DNA from: an uncultured Paracoccaceae bacterium
GTDB lineage: Bacteria > Pseudomonadota > Alphaproteobacteria > Rhodobacterales > Rhodobacteraceae
DNA length: 59,091 nt
Direction of reading: 5' to 3'
NCBI GenBank assembly: GCA_938092015.1
Contig: CALKOT010000034.1
Span: 1-59,091, forward strand
This document shows positions 18,439-28,337 of this stretch, piece after piece. The first letter of the stretch is position 1, and every line of letters begins with the position of its first letter. Under the pieces are notes generated by a model. That model was not told the origin of the DNA and did not search any database. It saw only the letters and a program-made list of their open reading frames with translations. The position numbers and the translations under genes are program-made.

Positions 18439-18831
18439 CTACGTCCGCAGCGCGGCCACGACCTTGATCTCAACAAGTGCGCCGGGCCGCCTTAGTCCGG
18501 CGACTTCGACCGCTGTCCAGGCGGGGAAGGGCGGCGCCACATACTCCGCCCGAACCTCTGAAAACAGATCGAAGTGATCAGCGATCCCAACATGATAGCT
18601 GGTCATCTCGACGATATCGGCGCAGGTCAGCCCCGCTTCCGCCAACACGGCGCTGATCTTGTCAAAGGCGCTGCGGAACTGCGCCTCTGCATCTTCCAGC
18701 ATTGAGCCATCCCCCACGGAACCAGTCATGCCGGTGAGGAAGACATGGCCGTTCGAGACGGCACCCGGCGATAGTTTCATCACTTCGACCAAAGCCTCAA
18801 CGCCTTCTGGGATCAACGCCCGCCGCGTCAC
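18439..18831 (-). CDS. RidA/YjgF-family protein
   Basis: A 130-residue RidA-type protein with the hallmark segments VFLTGMTGS, AGLTCADIVEMTSYHV, FPAWTAVEVAGL and a C-terminal VEIKVVA strand. The arginine that binds the carboxylate in true enamine deaminases is not in its usual place (the C-terminal segment reads GLRRPGALVEIKVVA), so activity on 2-aminoacrylate is uncertain. GTG 18831 overlaps the stop codon of the upstream peptidase gene (GTGA), so the two are translationally coupled. Confidence 0.85.
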   Translation of the reverse strand: MTRRALIPEGVEALVEVMKLSPGAVSNGHVFLTGMTGSVGDGSMLEDAEAQFRSAFDKISAVLAEAGLTCADIVEMTSYHVGIADHFDLFSEVRAEYVAPPFPAWTAVEVAGLRRPGALVEIKVVAALRT

Positions 18832-20870
18832 GCCGCTTCGTCCAGTCCCCGCTGCTTGAGGAGGGCGCCAACCTCTGGCAACCGCCCGCGAAAACCCTTG
18901 TAGGCGTCTTCCGGGTCTTCTTTACCGCCAGCCGAGTAGATTTTCTCGGCCAGCAGCGCCGCCGTATCTGCATCAAACGGATCGCCTGCGTCGGTGAAGG
19001 CGGCATAGGCGTCGGCGTCCATCACTTCGGACCACATGTAGCTGTAATAGCCAGCCGAATAGCCATCGCCCGAGAAGACGTGGGCGAAATGGGGCGTGCG
19101 GTGGCGCATGACGATCTCTTTCGGCATGTCGATGCCATCCAGCGTCGCCTTCTCAAACGCCATCGGGTCGAAATCAGACGCATCCTCAAGCTCATGCATC
19201 GCCAGATCAATGAGGGCGGATGCAGTGTATTCGACCGAGCCAAAGCCCTGGCCAAAATTCTCCGCCGCCAGCACACGGTCGATCAGCGCCTCTGGCATGG
19301 CCTCACCGGTTTTGTAGTGGCGTGCAAACTTCGCCAGCACTTCCTTTTCGCTCAACCAGTGCTCGTAAAGCTGGCTTGGCAGTTCAACAAAGTCCCGCGC
19401 GACCGAGGTGCAGGCGATGTAGGGATAGGTTACGTCCGAAAGCATCCCGTGTAGACCATGGCCAAACTCGTGGAACAACGTACGGGCGTCGTCAAAGGTC
19501 AGAAGCGTCGCTTCGCTTTCCGCCCCCTTCGCGAAGTTCATCGTGTTGGTGATGATCGGGCGAATTTCTTCCCCCAGTTTCGACTGCCCGCGATAGGCTG
19601 ACATCCAGGCGCCAGACCGTTTTGAGCCGCGCGCGAAATAGTCGCCGATGAAGATCGCCATGTGGCGGCCATTCTTGGAGACCTCCCACGTCTGCGCATC
19701 TGGATGCTGGCGGGGGGCGTCTTTCAGCTCCTTGAATTCCAGCCCGAAAAGCCGCGTGGCGCAATCGAAGGCGGCGTTGATCATCGCTTCCAGCTGGAAA
19801 TACGGTTTCAGTTCTGCTTCATCCAGATCGTGCTCAGCTTTGCGCTGTTTTTCAGCATAATAGCGCCAGTCCCATGCCTCGATATCGATATTTGCGCCCT
19901 CTGGGGCGGCGAGGGCCTGCATCGCATCCCGCTCTTCCAGTGCGCGCTTCCGTGCAGGCGTCCAGACCGCCATTAGCAAATCCCGCACCCGATCCGGCGT
20001 TTTCGCCATCTGATCGTCCAGCTTGAACGCCGCAAAATTCTTGAAGCCGAGCATCTGCGCCCGCTCGGCCCGCAACTTCACTGTCTCAGCCGCGAGCGCG
20101 CGGTTGTCCGTCTCATCCCGTATTTCGCCGCGTGAGGTCCACGCCTTCCACGCCTGTTCACGCAACGCGCGGTTAGACGAAAACTGCAGGAACGGTGCGA
20201 TCAGCGAGCGGGACAGGGTGATTACATGCCCACCCTCATGCCCGCGGTCCTTTGCGGCTTGCGCGGCGGCGGCGATCAGGAAATCAGGTAGGCCAGCAAG
20301 GGCATCTTCGCCTTCCAACTTCAGCTCCCAATCCTTTTCATCTTTGAGGATGTTCTGGCTGAAAGTGGCGCCAAGGGTCGCCAGACGCTCCATCACCGAT
20401 GACATCCGGTCTTTGTCCTCGCCTTCAAGCTTGGCCCCGGACCGCACAAAGCCCTGATGATATAAGCGTAGAACACGCGACGCTTCGCCATCCAGACCAA
20501 GCTCATCGCGACGCTGATATAATGCGTCGACCCGGGCAAAAAGGTCGGGGTTCATGTTGATCTCGGACGAGTGCTTGGACAGGACCGGCGCGACCCAGCG
20601 CTCAACCTCCTGCAACTCATCATTCGTGTTGCAGCCCGCCAGTTGAAAGAACACGCGGGCGACCCGCTCCAGCAACTCGCCGGACGTCTCTAGCGCAACG
20701 ATGGTGTTCTCAAAGGTCGGGGTGGCGGCGTCTGCTGCGATGGCCGCGACCTCAGCCTTGTTCTCTTCAATCGCCGCTGCGAAGGCGGGACGGAAATGGG
20801 CGGCCTTGATCATTTCGAAAGGGGGGACGCCAAAGGGAGTGGTCCAGTCAGTCAGGAGGGGATTTGTCAT
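18828..20870 (-). CDS. M3-family oligopeptidase (Dcp/oligopeptidase A-like)
   Basis: A 680-residue thimet-oligopeptidase-type zinc metallopeptidase. The catalytic HEXXH is in LFHEFGHGLHGML (about residue 465), with the third ligand in the downstream ELPSQLYEHW helix. The gene is intact and of family length. These cytoplasmic enzymes degrade short peptides. ATG 20870 (MTNPLLTDW) is preferred over the 12-codon upstream extension because it matches the usual family start. It is followed by a coupled RidA gene. Confidence 0.93.
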   Translation of the reverse strand: MTNPLLTDWTTPFGVPPFEMIKAAHFRPAFAAAIEENKAEVAAIAADAATPTFENTIVALETSGELLERVARVFFQLAGCNTNDELQEVERWVAPVLSKHSSEINMNPDLFARVDALYQRRDELGLDGEASRVLRLYHQGFVRSGAKLEGEDKDRMSSVMERLATLGATFSQNILKDEKDWELKLEGEDALAGLPDFLIAAAAQAAKDRGHEGGHVITLSRSLIAPFLQFSSNRALREQAWKAWTSRGEIRDETDNRALAAETVKLRAERAQMLGFKNFAAFKLDDQMAKTPDRVRDLLMAVWTPARKRALEERDAMQALAAPEGANIDIEAWDWRYYAEKQRKAEHDLDEAELKPYFQLEAMINAAFDCATRLFGLEFKELKDAPRQHPDAQTWEVSKNGRHMAIFIGDYFARGSKRSGAWMSAYRGQSKLGEEIRPIITNTMNFAKGAESEATLLTFDDARTLFHEFGHGLHGMLSDVTYPYIACTSVARDFVELPSQLYEHWLSEKEVLAKFARHYKTGEAMPEALIDRVLAAENFGQGFGSVEYTASALIDLAMHELEDASDFDPMAFEKATLDGIDMPKEIVMRHRTPHFAHVFSGDGYSAGYYSYMWSEVMDADAYAAFTDAGDPFDADTAALLAEKIYSAGGKEDPEDAYKGFRGRLPEVGALLKQRGLDEAA

Positions 20871-21185
20871 GGGGCGCTCTTCAGTTGATTGCATCTTACT
20901 TGGCATGGTCCCACCCGAATCCCAAGGCCCAGCCGCTCACGAAGCCGCACTGAACGAAAGCGCCATTCGCCACGTTTTCATCCAAGGGTTGTCGCAGAGC
21001 GTGAGGACACGCACTAAGCTTATGAAAATAAACCGAAATGCGGCTACCTCAATGTGACTCTTATACTTTCTGCGCGTGCCCGCGAACGTTACTCTGATCT
21101 TGGTGGTGTAGTTCGCATCAAGCAGGCGACCGTGTTGTTGGTTGCCCTGCGATTGCGAATTTTTTGGGACTTGTGGAGCGATTAG
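20871..21185. other. intergenic region between divergent genes
   Basis: A 315-base gap between the divergent M3 peptidase and sugar-transferase-like genes. It presumably holds both promoters. No RNA gene, repeat or clear operator is visible. Confidence 0.4.
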
Positions 21186-22181
21186 ATGTCAATGGTGGAG
21201 TCTGTTTCTACAGATGGCGTGACCTTTATGCGTGGGCGAAACGGCGAACAGTTATCGCAGGCGCAAATTGCGAAAATATGGTCTGAGCTTGACGCGGGCC
21301 GCCGAGCCGGAGAAGCCTCTCGTGTGCTGACCTCGAACATCAAACCTAACCCTAACGGACTGGCCTGGCGTCTTGGCGCCTTCATGGCGCTGTTTGACAT
21401 TATTGCAATCGTCGTCGCCTTTGGCGCGGCGATCTTCTTGGCCAATCTGGCGCGTATGGTCTTTGGTGTTGAAACGCAGAACAGTGTTCAGTTTATCTTA
21501 AGCCGATGGCGCGAACTGGCCTTGCTGATGGGCCTGACGATTGGTGTTCTTGCTTTTGGTGGGCTTTACCGGCGCAGTGGGTGGGAACTTGGCGAGGTGC
21601 GCAAAGTGTTTGGCGCCGTCGCGTTGATCGCGCTTTTTGATGCGACACTGCAGTTCATCTTCCGTGAGCACGATAGTCGTTTTTGGTTCGCTTTTGCCTA
21701 TCCGTTGGCGGCGTTCACGATCCTGTCTGCGCGTATGATCGTACGCAGCCTGCCGCGTGTGCAGCAGGCGATGACAAGTCACGTCGTGCTTATTGGCGCT
21801 GGCGTTACGCCAGATGGATTTGTCCATGAATTACGTGAAAGCCGGTCCGGGAAGGTCAAGCTGCTTAGCGCTGCGCCGCTATCGCGGTATTATGGCGTTG
21901 ATGCGGCGGGAATGCAGGCGCATTTGGCGGACCTTGCCGCACAGGCGGGCGTCCCAGGTTCGAAATTGCTGACAGTGCTGGCTCCGACGCCGTGGGAGCT
22001 TGGTGAGGCGCAAAATGTGCTCGCCAGTTTAAACGGGGCGCATCTGCCTTACAGTGTCGTTCTGCCTTTCGGTGGATTGGCGCGCAGCGGCTTAAACCTT
22101 CAGGAAGTCGTCGGCGCTGACATGGTCCTGGCCGAGATGATGCCTGAGCGTGGAACATGGGGCGCGCTGGTATGCGCGTAA
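21186..22181 (+). CDS. polyprenyl-phosphate sugar transferase-like protein lacking the catalytic domain
   Basis: A 331-residue protein. It has four to five membrane helices (about residues 60-175) and a Rossmann-like soluble domain, the layout of the N-terminal half of WbaP/exopolysaccharide glycosylphosphotransferases. In that family a C-terminal bacterial sugar transferase domain of roughly 190 residues follows and carries the active site. Here the frame stops (TAA 22179) at the domain boundary after GADMVLAEMMPERG. No trace of the missing domain is readable in the next 580 bases. It is either a truncated gene or a non-catalytic regulator. ATG 21186 has GGAG eight bases upstream. Confidence 0.7.
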   Translation: MSMVESVSTDGVTFMRGRNGEQLSQAQIAKIWSELDAGRRAGEASRVLTSNIKPNPNGLAWRLGAFMALFDIIAIVVAFGAAIFLANLARMVFGVETQNSVQFILSRWRELALLMGLTIGVLAFGGLYRRSGWELGEVRKVFGAVALIALFDATLQFIFREHDSRFWFAFAYPLAAFTILSARMIVRSLPRVQQAMTSHVVLIGAGVTPDGFVHELRESRSGKVKLLSAAPLSRYYGVDAAGMQAHLADLAAQAGVPGSKLLTVLAPTPWELGEAQNVLASLNGAHLPYSVVLPFGGLARSGLNLQEVVGADMVLAEMMPERGTWGALVCA

Positions 22182-22767
22182 CTGGTCGCTTTGACTGGAC
22201 ATCTTCGTTTTGTTCAAAACAATCGGTGCGGTGCTGGCGCGCACCGGCAGCCGCTGAGGTTGCTTATCCGCTTGGCTAAGCAGGCTCGCTGAAATCCACC
22301 ACGCCATCATTTGCGAAGCAGGTGCTGGTGCACATCTGCTTAGATCCACCGGATTGGGCAGGTGGATCTCGTTGAAGTCGAGCGTGCTGTGCCGCCGGTC
22401 CAAAAGTTACCGATACCTCCCAGTGGCGCCGCCACACCGTTCACTGAATAGTTGAGCGTACAGAACAGACGCACCCTTAGCATTGTAACGGAGGTCTCTA
22501 AACCGGCCAACGCCGTGCATGGCTGGGCCGGGCGTCATGCAGCAGCGTGTCGCCGCCAAACAGCCCATCAAGAATCGTCCCGAAAGGGGGGGGGCGGCGG
22601 AGAGTGGGGCCAGGCGAGGCCACGAAAGGATGGCAAGATGGAACCGCCGTCGACTAAACTGGCTTTGGGGGCAAAGCCCGGATTATCCGGGGTGCGGTGT
22701 ATGATCAGCCTGATTTGGCCAATTGACTGTCTTGGTGGATATTCGTCTACGGACGAATGAGGATAAC
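22182..22767. other. gene-free region with a G9 tract
   Basis: About 585 bases without a convincing gene on either strand. It contains a run of nine G at 22586-22594 within a GC-rich purine stretch. The region sits exactly where the catalytic domain of the upstream sugar transferase would be expected, so it may be the scar of a deletion. The promoter of the cyclase gene presumably lies in its last 100 bases. Confidence 0.4.
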
Positions 22768-23820
22768 ATGATGGAACGCAAACTGACGACGATCGTGGCG
22801 ATGGATGTCGTAGGGTTTGCAGGTCTCGTCTCTGAAGATGAACAGGGCGCGCTTGAAAGGCTTGAACGGCTGAAAGATGATGTTATCTGCCTTCGCGTCG
22901 AAGCCCATCGCGGCAGAGTGTTCAAGTCGCTGGGCGACGGTTTTTTGGTGGAGTTTTCAAGCACGATCGAAGCGGTCAATTGCGCGATTGGCGTGCAGCG
23001 AGCGATCCGGAAGTCGATGCTGGACGCAGGTAATACTTCGACCTTGATCCTGCGCATCGGCGTCTCATTGGGCGATGTCGTAGTGCAAGGCGACGACCTC
23101 ATGGGGGAAGGCGTCAATGTAGCGTCCCGTCTTGAAGCGATGGCAGAACCTGGCGGACTGGTCGTCTCAGCCGAGGTCATGGCGCAGGTTCGCGGGAAGA
23201 CTGATGTTTTGCTGGAAGACCAGGGTTTTCAGCGGTTGAAGGAAACTGATGCGCCGATACATGTTTACAAGACCCGGTCCAAAAACGTTGCGGGTGGCGG
23301 TTTCTTTGATTTTGACGAGGATGCACTATTAGGAGAGCTGATCACAGGCGGCTGCATATGCGGTGATATACGCTATGAAATCGACGCTCCGTCAATCAGC
23401 ACCGGCTATTGCCATTGCAGCATTTGCCAGAAATTCACTGGCTCAGCGATGAGCACTTGGACGGCTTTTCCAAAATCGGCGGTAAGCTTCGTGACGGCAG
23501 AGCCCGCCTATTTTGGATCTTCACCTATTGCAGAGCGAGGGTTCTGTTCAACTTGCGGTGCCAGCATTGCTTATCGTCTGCTGCAACCAAAAGAGGCGGC
23601 GCATCTTGTCCTGTTCACCCCCAGTCTCGATCACCCCGAAAACTATGCGCCAGTGGCGCACAGCGGGGTTGAGACAAAGATGCCGTGGCTCGAAATCTTC
23701 GATGATCTGCCAAGAACGGAAACACGTGACTCGCGGGTGTTACAGAAGGCATGGTCAAGCGTTGGTGTGCCGGACCCCAGTAACTGGGGCCCGATGGTGA
23801 AACCACCAGAGGTTTTTTAG
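22768..23820 (+). CDS. class III adenylate cyclase fused to a GFA domain
   Basis: A 350-residue fusion. Residues 1-185 form a class III nucleotide cyclase catalytic domain: metal-binding Asp in TTIVAMDVVGFAGLV, VFKSLGDGFLVEF, and GEGVNVASRLEAMAEPGG. Residues 205-320 form a GFA/Mss4-like zinc domain: GGCICGDIRYE, YCHCSICQKFTGS and FCSTCGASIAY. GFA domains bind glutathione adducts or zinc. The fusion suggests cAMP output tied to an aldehyde, thiol or zinc signal; that is inference. ATG 22768 (or 22771) follows GAGGA; the frame is open upstream to 22723. Confidence 0.85.
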   Translation: MMERKLTTIVAMDVVGFAGLVSEDEQGALERLERLKDDVICLRVEAHRGRVFKSLGDGFLVEFSSTIEAVNCAIGVQRAIRKSMLDAGNTSTLILRIGVSLGDVVVQGDDLMGEGVNVASRLEAMAEPGGLVVSAEVMAQVRGKTDVLLEDQGFQRLKETDAPIHVYKTRSKNVAGGGFFDFDEDALLGELITGGCICGDIRYEIDAPSISTGYCHCSICQKFTGSAMSTWTAFPKSAVSFVTAEPAYFGSSPIAERGFCSTCGASIAYRLLQPKEAAHLVLFTPSLDHPENYAPVAHSGVETKMPWLEIFDDLPRTETRDSRVLQKAWSSVGVPDPSNWGPMVKPPEVF

Positions 23821-23842
23821 ACCGTAGACGACGCGCGCCAGT

Positions 23843-24988
23843 TTAGCTGGTCATCCCGTCCCAAAAGCTTTTGACCTTGGTGAAAAAGTCTTTGCTTTCA
23901 GGACTGTTTTCTTTGCTCGCGTCTTCGAACAACTGCAGCAGTTCCTTTTGATGCGATGTCAGGTTCACAGGCGTTTCGACCTGCAGCTCCAGATAAAGAT
24001 CGCCGAACTTGCCGCCCCGCAACTGTGGCATGCCCTTGGCGCGTAGCCGCAGCTGTTTGCCAGACTGGCTGCCTGCAGGGATCTTCACACGGGACCGGCC
24101 GCCATCAATGGTTGGGGCCTCAATTTCGCCGCCCAGCGCTGCCGTCGTCATCGGGACGGGTATGTGACAGAACAGATCCATGCCGTCACGCTCAAACAGC
24201 GGATGCTCGGCCATCTCAAGGAAGATATAGAGATCGCCCGGTGGCCCACCGCGTGCACCTGCTTCGCCTTCACCAGCCAAACGGATGCGGGTGCCGTTTT
24301 CGACGCCTTCCGGGATGCGCACTTGTAGCGACCGAGATTTCGCAACCCGGCCCTGACCCTGGCAAGACCGGCAAGGGTTCTTGATGGTCTGGCCGCGCCC
24401 GCCGCACGTTGGACAGGTACGTTCAATGGTAAAGAAACCCTGCTGTGCGCGAACTTTGCCCATGCCTGAACAGGTTGGGCACGTCACAGGCTCAGCGCCG
24501 CCTTCACCACCCGATCCATCGCAGCTTTCGCAAGCGACTGAGCCGGGGACAGAGATGGTGGTTTCCTTGCCTGTGAAGGCATCTTCAAGATTGATCTTCA
24601 GGTTATAGCGCAGGTCCGATCCGCGTGCGCGCGCCCGACCGCCCCCGCCACCACGGCGTTGGCCGCCCATGAAGTCGCCAAAAAGATCGTCGAACACGTC
24701 TGAGAATGCGGACGAAAACTCAGGTCCGCCTGCGCCGCCGCGACCGCCGCCGCCCATGCCGCCTTCAAATGCCGCATGACCGAACTGGTCGTAGGCCGCC
24801 TTCTTCTCGGCGTCCTTCAGAACTTCATAGGCCTCGTTCGCTTCTTTGAACTTTTCGGCCGCTTTCGGGTCGTCCTTGTTCTTGTCCGGGTGCAGTTCGC
24901 GGGCCTTCCCGCGGAAGGCTTTTTTCAGCTCAGCATCCGACGCGCCCTTTTGGACGCCAAGGACTTCGTAAAAATCACGTTTAGACAT
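23843..24988 (-). CDS. dnaJ: chaperone protein DnaJ
   Basis: A 381-residue type I DnaJ. The J domain has the HPD motif (RELHPDKN, about residue 35), followed by a Gly-rich linker (about 75-105). Four zinc-finger repeats follow ([32 protein letters not shown]), then the substrate-binding C-terminal domains. It stimulates DnaK ATPase and delivers unfolded proteins. It lies downstream of dnaK on the same strand, separated by 111 bases that contain a strong hairpin terminator, so it is probably expressed at a lower level by readthrough. Confidence 0.98.
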   Translation of the reverse strand: MSKRDFYEVLGVQKGASDAELKKAFRGKARELHPDKNKDDPKAAEKFKEANEAYEVLKDAEKKAAYDQFGHAAFEGGMGGGGRGGAGGPEFSSAFSDVFDDLFGDFMGGQRRGGGGGRARARGSDLRYNLKINLEDAFTGKETTISVPGSVACESCDGSGGEGGAEPVTCPTCSGMGKVRAQQGFFTIERTCPTCGGRGQTIKNPCRSCQGQGRVAKSRSLQVRIPEGVENGTRIRLAGEGEAGARGGPPGDLYIFLEMAEHPLFERDGMDLFCHIPVPMTTAALGGEIEAPTIDGGRSRVKIPAGSQSGKQLRLRAKGMPQLRGGKFGDLYLELQVETPVNLTSHQKELLQLFEDASKENSPESKDFFTKVKSFWDGMTS

Positions 24989-25045
24989 AGGGAGCGATAC
25001 GCCTCGCCTTTTCGTTGCGCCGGTGTAGACGGGTGCGATGCGAAT

Positions 25046-25092
25046 GGAAAGGAAAGAAAAGCGGCGGCGGGAAGATGATTACCCGCCGCCGC
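25046..25092 (-). terminator. dnaK-dnaJ intergenic terminator
   Basis: On the minus strand GCGGCGGCGGG and CCCGCCGCCGC form a perfect 11-base stem with a 10-base loop (25061-25092). A T-rich tail TTTTCTTTCCTTTCC follows (25060-25046). Located just after the dnaK stop, it should end most dnaK transcripts and limit dnaJ expression. Confidence 0.88.
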
Positions 25093-25099
25093 ATTTCGA

Positions 25100-27034
25100 T
25101 CAGGACTTCTTGTCGTCGTCCTTGACCTCTTCGAAGTCAGCGTCGACCACATCATCCGCCTCTTTCGCGGCGTCCGCAGCGGCGGCTGCTGCGCCACCAT
25201 CTTCGTCTTCGCCTTCAGCTTCTTCCATCTGCGATTTGTAGATGGCTTCGCCCAGTTTCATCGCCGTTTCGGTCAGCGCCTGGGTTTTCTCTTTGATCGG
25301 CTCAGCTTCGTCGCCTTCAAGGGCCTCTTTCAGCTCAGAAATCGCTTCTTCGATTGAGGTTTTGACCTCATCATCAACCTTATCGCCATGCTCATTCAGA
25401 GATTTCTCAGTCGAATGCACCAGGCTTTCGGCGTGGTTGCGCGCGTCAACTTCTTCACGCTTGGCCTTATCCGCTTCGGCGTTCTCTTCCGCGTCTTTGA
25501 CCATCTGGTCGATATCCGCATCCGACAGACCGCCAGAGGCCTGAATGGTGATTTTCTGTTCCTTGTTGGTGCCTTTGTCTTTGGCGCCAACCGAAACAAT
25601 GCCGTTTACGTCGATGTCGAACGTCACTTCGATCTGCGGCATGCCGCGAGGCGCCGGTGGGATGTCTTCCAGATTAAACTGGCCCAGCATCTTGTTGTCC
25701 GTGGCCATCTCACGCTCACCCTGGAACACGCGGATCGTCACAGCGTTCTGGTTGTCTTCCGCGGTTGAGAAGATCTGCGATTTCTCGGTTGGGATGGCGG
25801 AGTTGCGATCGATCAGGCGGGTGAAGACACCGCCGAGGGTTTCGATGCCAAGTGACAATGGCGTCACGTCCAGCAGTGTGACGTCCGTGACGTCGCCCTG
25901 CAGAACACCGGCCTGAATGGCGGCGCCCATAGCGACGACTTCATCGGGGTTAACGCCTTTATGCGGCTCTTTGCCGAAGAATTTCTGAACCGTCTCAACA
26001 ACCTTCGGCATACGCGTCATGCCGCCGACCAGAACAACCTCATCAATGTCGCCAGCGGACACGCCAGCGTCTTTCAGGGCTTTCTTGCAAGGCGCCAGAG
26101 TTTTCTGCACCAGATCATCGACCAGGCTTTCCAGCTTGGCGCGGGTCAGCTTGAGCGTAAGGTGTTTTGGACCGGACGCATCGGCGGTGATGTAAGGCAG
26201 GTTGATCTCGGTCTGTGTCGCGGACGAAAGTTCAATCTTGGCTTTCTCAGCGGCTTCTTTCAGACGCTGCAACGCCAGCTTGTCGCCGCGCAGGTCCATC
26301 GAGTTCTCTTTCTTGAACTCATCGGCAAGATAATCGACCAGACGAAGGTCAAAGTCTTCGCCGCCCAGCGCCGTGTCGCCATTGGTGGACTGGACCTGGA
26401 ACAAGCCATCGCCGATTTCCAGGATTGAAACGTCGAAGGTGCCGCCGCCAAGGTCATAGACCACAATGGTGCGATCTTCGTCGGATTTGTCGAGGCCATA
26501 AGCCAGCGCAGCCGCTGTCGGCTCGTTAATGATGCGCAGAACTTCAAGGCCCGCGATCTTGCCGGCGTCTTTGGTCGCCTGACGCTGGGCGTCGTTGAAG
26601 TAGGCAGGAACCGTGATGACAGCCTTGTCGACGCTTTCGCTGAGATAGCCTTCAGCGGTCTCTTTCATTTTCTGCAGGATGAACGCGCTGACCTGTGAGG
26701 GTGAATACTTTTCACCGCGTGCTTCGACCCATGCGTCGCCATTGTCACCTTTGACAATTTCGAAAGGGACCAGCTTCTGGTCTTTCTTTACGGTCTTGTC
26801 GTCGAACCGGCGACCGATCAGGCGTTTGACCGCGAACAGAGTGTTTTCCGGGTTGGTGACAGCCTGGCGTTTGGCAGGCTGGCCGACAAGGCGCTCACCA
26901 TCTTCCGAAAAAGCCACCATTGAAGGCGTCGTGCGCGCGCCTTCGGCGTTTTCTACGACACGTGGCGTGGCGCCATCCATGATCGCAACGCAAGAGTTTG
27001 TCGTACCGAGGTCGATACCGATTACTTTAGACAT
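25100..27034 (-). CDS. dnaK: molecular chaperone DnaK (Hsp70)
   Basis: A 644-residue Hsp70. It has the nucleotide-binding start [11 protein letters not shown], the phosphate motif [11 protein letters not shown], the linker region [11 protein letters not shown], the substrate-binding domain, and the acidic C-terminal tail [10 protein letters not shown]. It is intact and full length. It folds and protects proteins with DnaJ and GrpE (grpE is not in this window). A heat-shock-type promoter and a hairpin-rich leader precede it. Confidence 0.99.
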   Translation of the reverse strand: MSKVIGIDLGTTNSCVAIMDGATPRVVENAEGARTTPSMVAFSEDGERLVGQPAKRQAVTNPENTLFAVKRLIGRRFDDKTVKKDQKLVPFEIVKGDNGDAWVEARGEKYSPSQVSAFILQKMKETAEGYLSESVDKAVITVPAYFNDAQRQATKDAGKIAGLEVLRIINEPTAAALAYGLDKSDEDRTIVVYDLGGGTFDVSILEIGDGLFQVQSTNGDTALGGEDFDLRLVDYLADEFKKENSMDLRGDKLALQRLKEAAEKAKIELSSATQTEINLPYITADASGPKHLTLKLTRAKLESLVDDLVQKTLAPCKKALKDAGVSAGDIDEVVLVGGMTRMPKVVETVQKFFGKEPHKGVNPDEVVAMGAAIQAGVLQGDVTDVTLLDVTPLSLGIETLGGVFTRLIDRNSAIPTEKSQIFSTAEDNQNAVTIRVFQGEREMATDNKMLGQFNLEDIPPAPRGMPQIEVTFDIDVNGIVSVGAKDKGTNKEQKITIQASGGLSDADIDQMVKDAEENAEADKAKREEVDARNHAESLVHSTEKSLNEHGDKVDDEVKTSIEEAISELKEALEGDEAEPIKEKTQALTETAMKLGEAIYKSQMEEAEGEDEDGGAAAAAADAAKEADDVVDADFEEVKDDDKKS

Positions 27035-27114
27035 GTTCAGTCCTCTTCTTCTGGCGATTTATGACGCCGGGTCCTTTGAAGGCCCCCGGCCTCGATCCCA
27101 TTTGAGTTTTGAGA

Positions 27115-27176
27115 AGCAGGGCCTCCACGCCCTGCGTTCGGGTCGCTATATAGGGTGGTGACCGCAGGGTCGCAAG
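27115..27176 (-). promoter_or_regulatory. candidate RpoH promoter and leader hairpin of dnaK
   Basis: Read on the minus strand, CTTGCGA (27176-27170) and CCCTATATA (27155-27147) are 14 bases apart. This is close to the heat-shock sigma factor consensus (CTTGAAA, 13-14 bases, CCCCATNT). Further downstream in the leader, GCAGGGC and GCCCTGC form a perfect seven-base stem around a six-base loop (about 27115-27134). The promoter call is by similarity and position. Confidence 0.6.
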
Positions 27177-27236
27177 AATGTGACCGGGACTTTTTGCGAG
27201 TCTTTTCAGCTTGTTTGATGAAGTAGGAGCATTGTG

Positions 27237-27710
27237 ATGACGAAAGACGCAATCAAGGCAGTGATGGCGGCGGATGCGCCCCTGAAACCCGGCGGATCAA
27301 ATTACCCCGAACCTTTTGCATCCCGTGTCGCTGGTCGATCGAAACGGCCACTGGGCGATATGTTCGGCCTGCAGACCTTTGGCGTAAACCATACGACACT
27401 CGCCCCCGGCACAGAATCGGCGCTGCTTCACATCCATTCCAAGGCCGATGAGCTGATTTATGTGCTGTCCGGCCACCCGACGCTGGTGACGGATGAAGAG
27501 GAAATTTAGCTGGAGCCCGGGATGGCATGCGGCTTTCCAGCGGCAGGTTGGGCGCACCAGATCGTCAATCGCACGGATGAGGATGTGGCCATCCTGGAGA
27601 TCGGTGATCGGCATCCTGAAGATAGTGGTGAATACCCTGCGGATGATCTGTCGGTTAAGAAAGTCGATGGCGCCTGGGTGTTTTCGCGCAAAGATGGGAC
27701 GCCGTATTGA
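27237..27710 (+). pseudogene. cupin-domain protein interrupted by an in-frame TAG
   Basis: The frame from ATG 27237 (AGGAG seven bases upstream) encodes a cupin barrel. Motif 1 is visible as HTTLAPGTESALLHIHSKADELIYVLSG. It ends at TAG 27507-27509 after VTDEEEI. Beyond the stop the same frame continues LEPGMACGFPAAGWAHQIVN, which is cupin motif 2, and runs to TGA 27710. A single base change (for example GAG to TAG) accounts for the break. The truncated 90-residue product would lack half of the barrel. The ancestral stop overlaps the TTG start of the alkB-like gene (TTGA). Confidence 0.85.
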
Positions 27711-28306
27711 GCCTTCCTGCTGGCTTCACCCTCCACGATGCGCATCTCGACGTCGCCGCCCAGACGGCGATGGCGGCTGATCTGCGCGCCGTGGCCGAAG
27801 CCGCCCCAATGTTCCATCCCGAAACGCGTTGGGGGAAGCAGATGTCAGTCAAGATGACCTCTGCCGGCCGCGTTGGCTGGTTTTCTGACCATCGGGGGTA
27901 TCGATATGAGATGCAGCATCCCTCTGGCGCCCCATGGCCGCCGATCCCTGACAGTGTGTTGACGGTTTGGCGTGATGTTAGTGCATGGGACGACGACCCT
28001 GATTGCTGCCTGATCAATTACTATGGCGAAGGCGCGAAGATGGGCCAGCATCAGGACAAGGACGAAAACGCCTTTGACGCTCCGGTTGTCAGCATCTCGC
28101 TTGGTGATCCGGCTCGGTTCCGCATGGGCGGAACTGAGAGGTCGGACAAGACAGCGTCGGTTGAACTGAAATCCGGCGACGTCATCGTGATGGGTGGCCC
28201 CTCCCGCCTCGCTTACCACGGTGTTGACCGAATAGAATTCGGTGCCTCGCCTCTGTTGCCAAAGGGCGGGCGGATCAATGTGACGCTCAGAGTGGTCAAT
28301 CGTTGA
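27707..28306 (+). CDS. alkB: AlkB-like 2-oxoglutarate/Fe(II) dioxygenase
   Basis: A 199-residue AlkB-type oxygenase. It shows NYYGEGAKMGQHQDKDE with the iron-binding HxD, the substrate lid region VSISLGDPARFRMGG, the distal iron His in RLAYHGVDRI, and the 2-oxoglutarate-binding arginines in RINVTLRVVNR. The family repairs alkylated bases in DNA and RNA by oxidative demethylation. The start is TTG 27707, overlapping the ancestral stop of the cupin gene. Premature termination of the cupin may therefore lower its coupled translation. Confidence 0.9.
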   Translation: MSLPAGFTLHDAHLDVAAQTAMAADLRAVAEAAPMFHPETRWGKQMSVKMTSAGRVGWFSDHRGYRYEMQHPSGAPWPPIPDSVLTVWRDVSAWDDDPDCCLINYYGEGAKMGQHQDKDENAFDAPVVSISLGDPARFRMGGTERSDKTASVELKSGDVIVMGGPSRLAYHGVDRIEFGASPLLPKGGRINVTLRVVNR

Positions 28307-28337
28307 TGTTTTAAGCACGTTTCATATTCGTAGTGAT

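Noticed and set aside
22182-22722. Search for the missing sugar transferase catalytic domain in the gap
   Set aside because: No frame shows the expected FKRxFD, FYRQERVG or KFRSM motifs on either strand, so a simple frameshift cannot explain the truncation.
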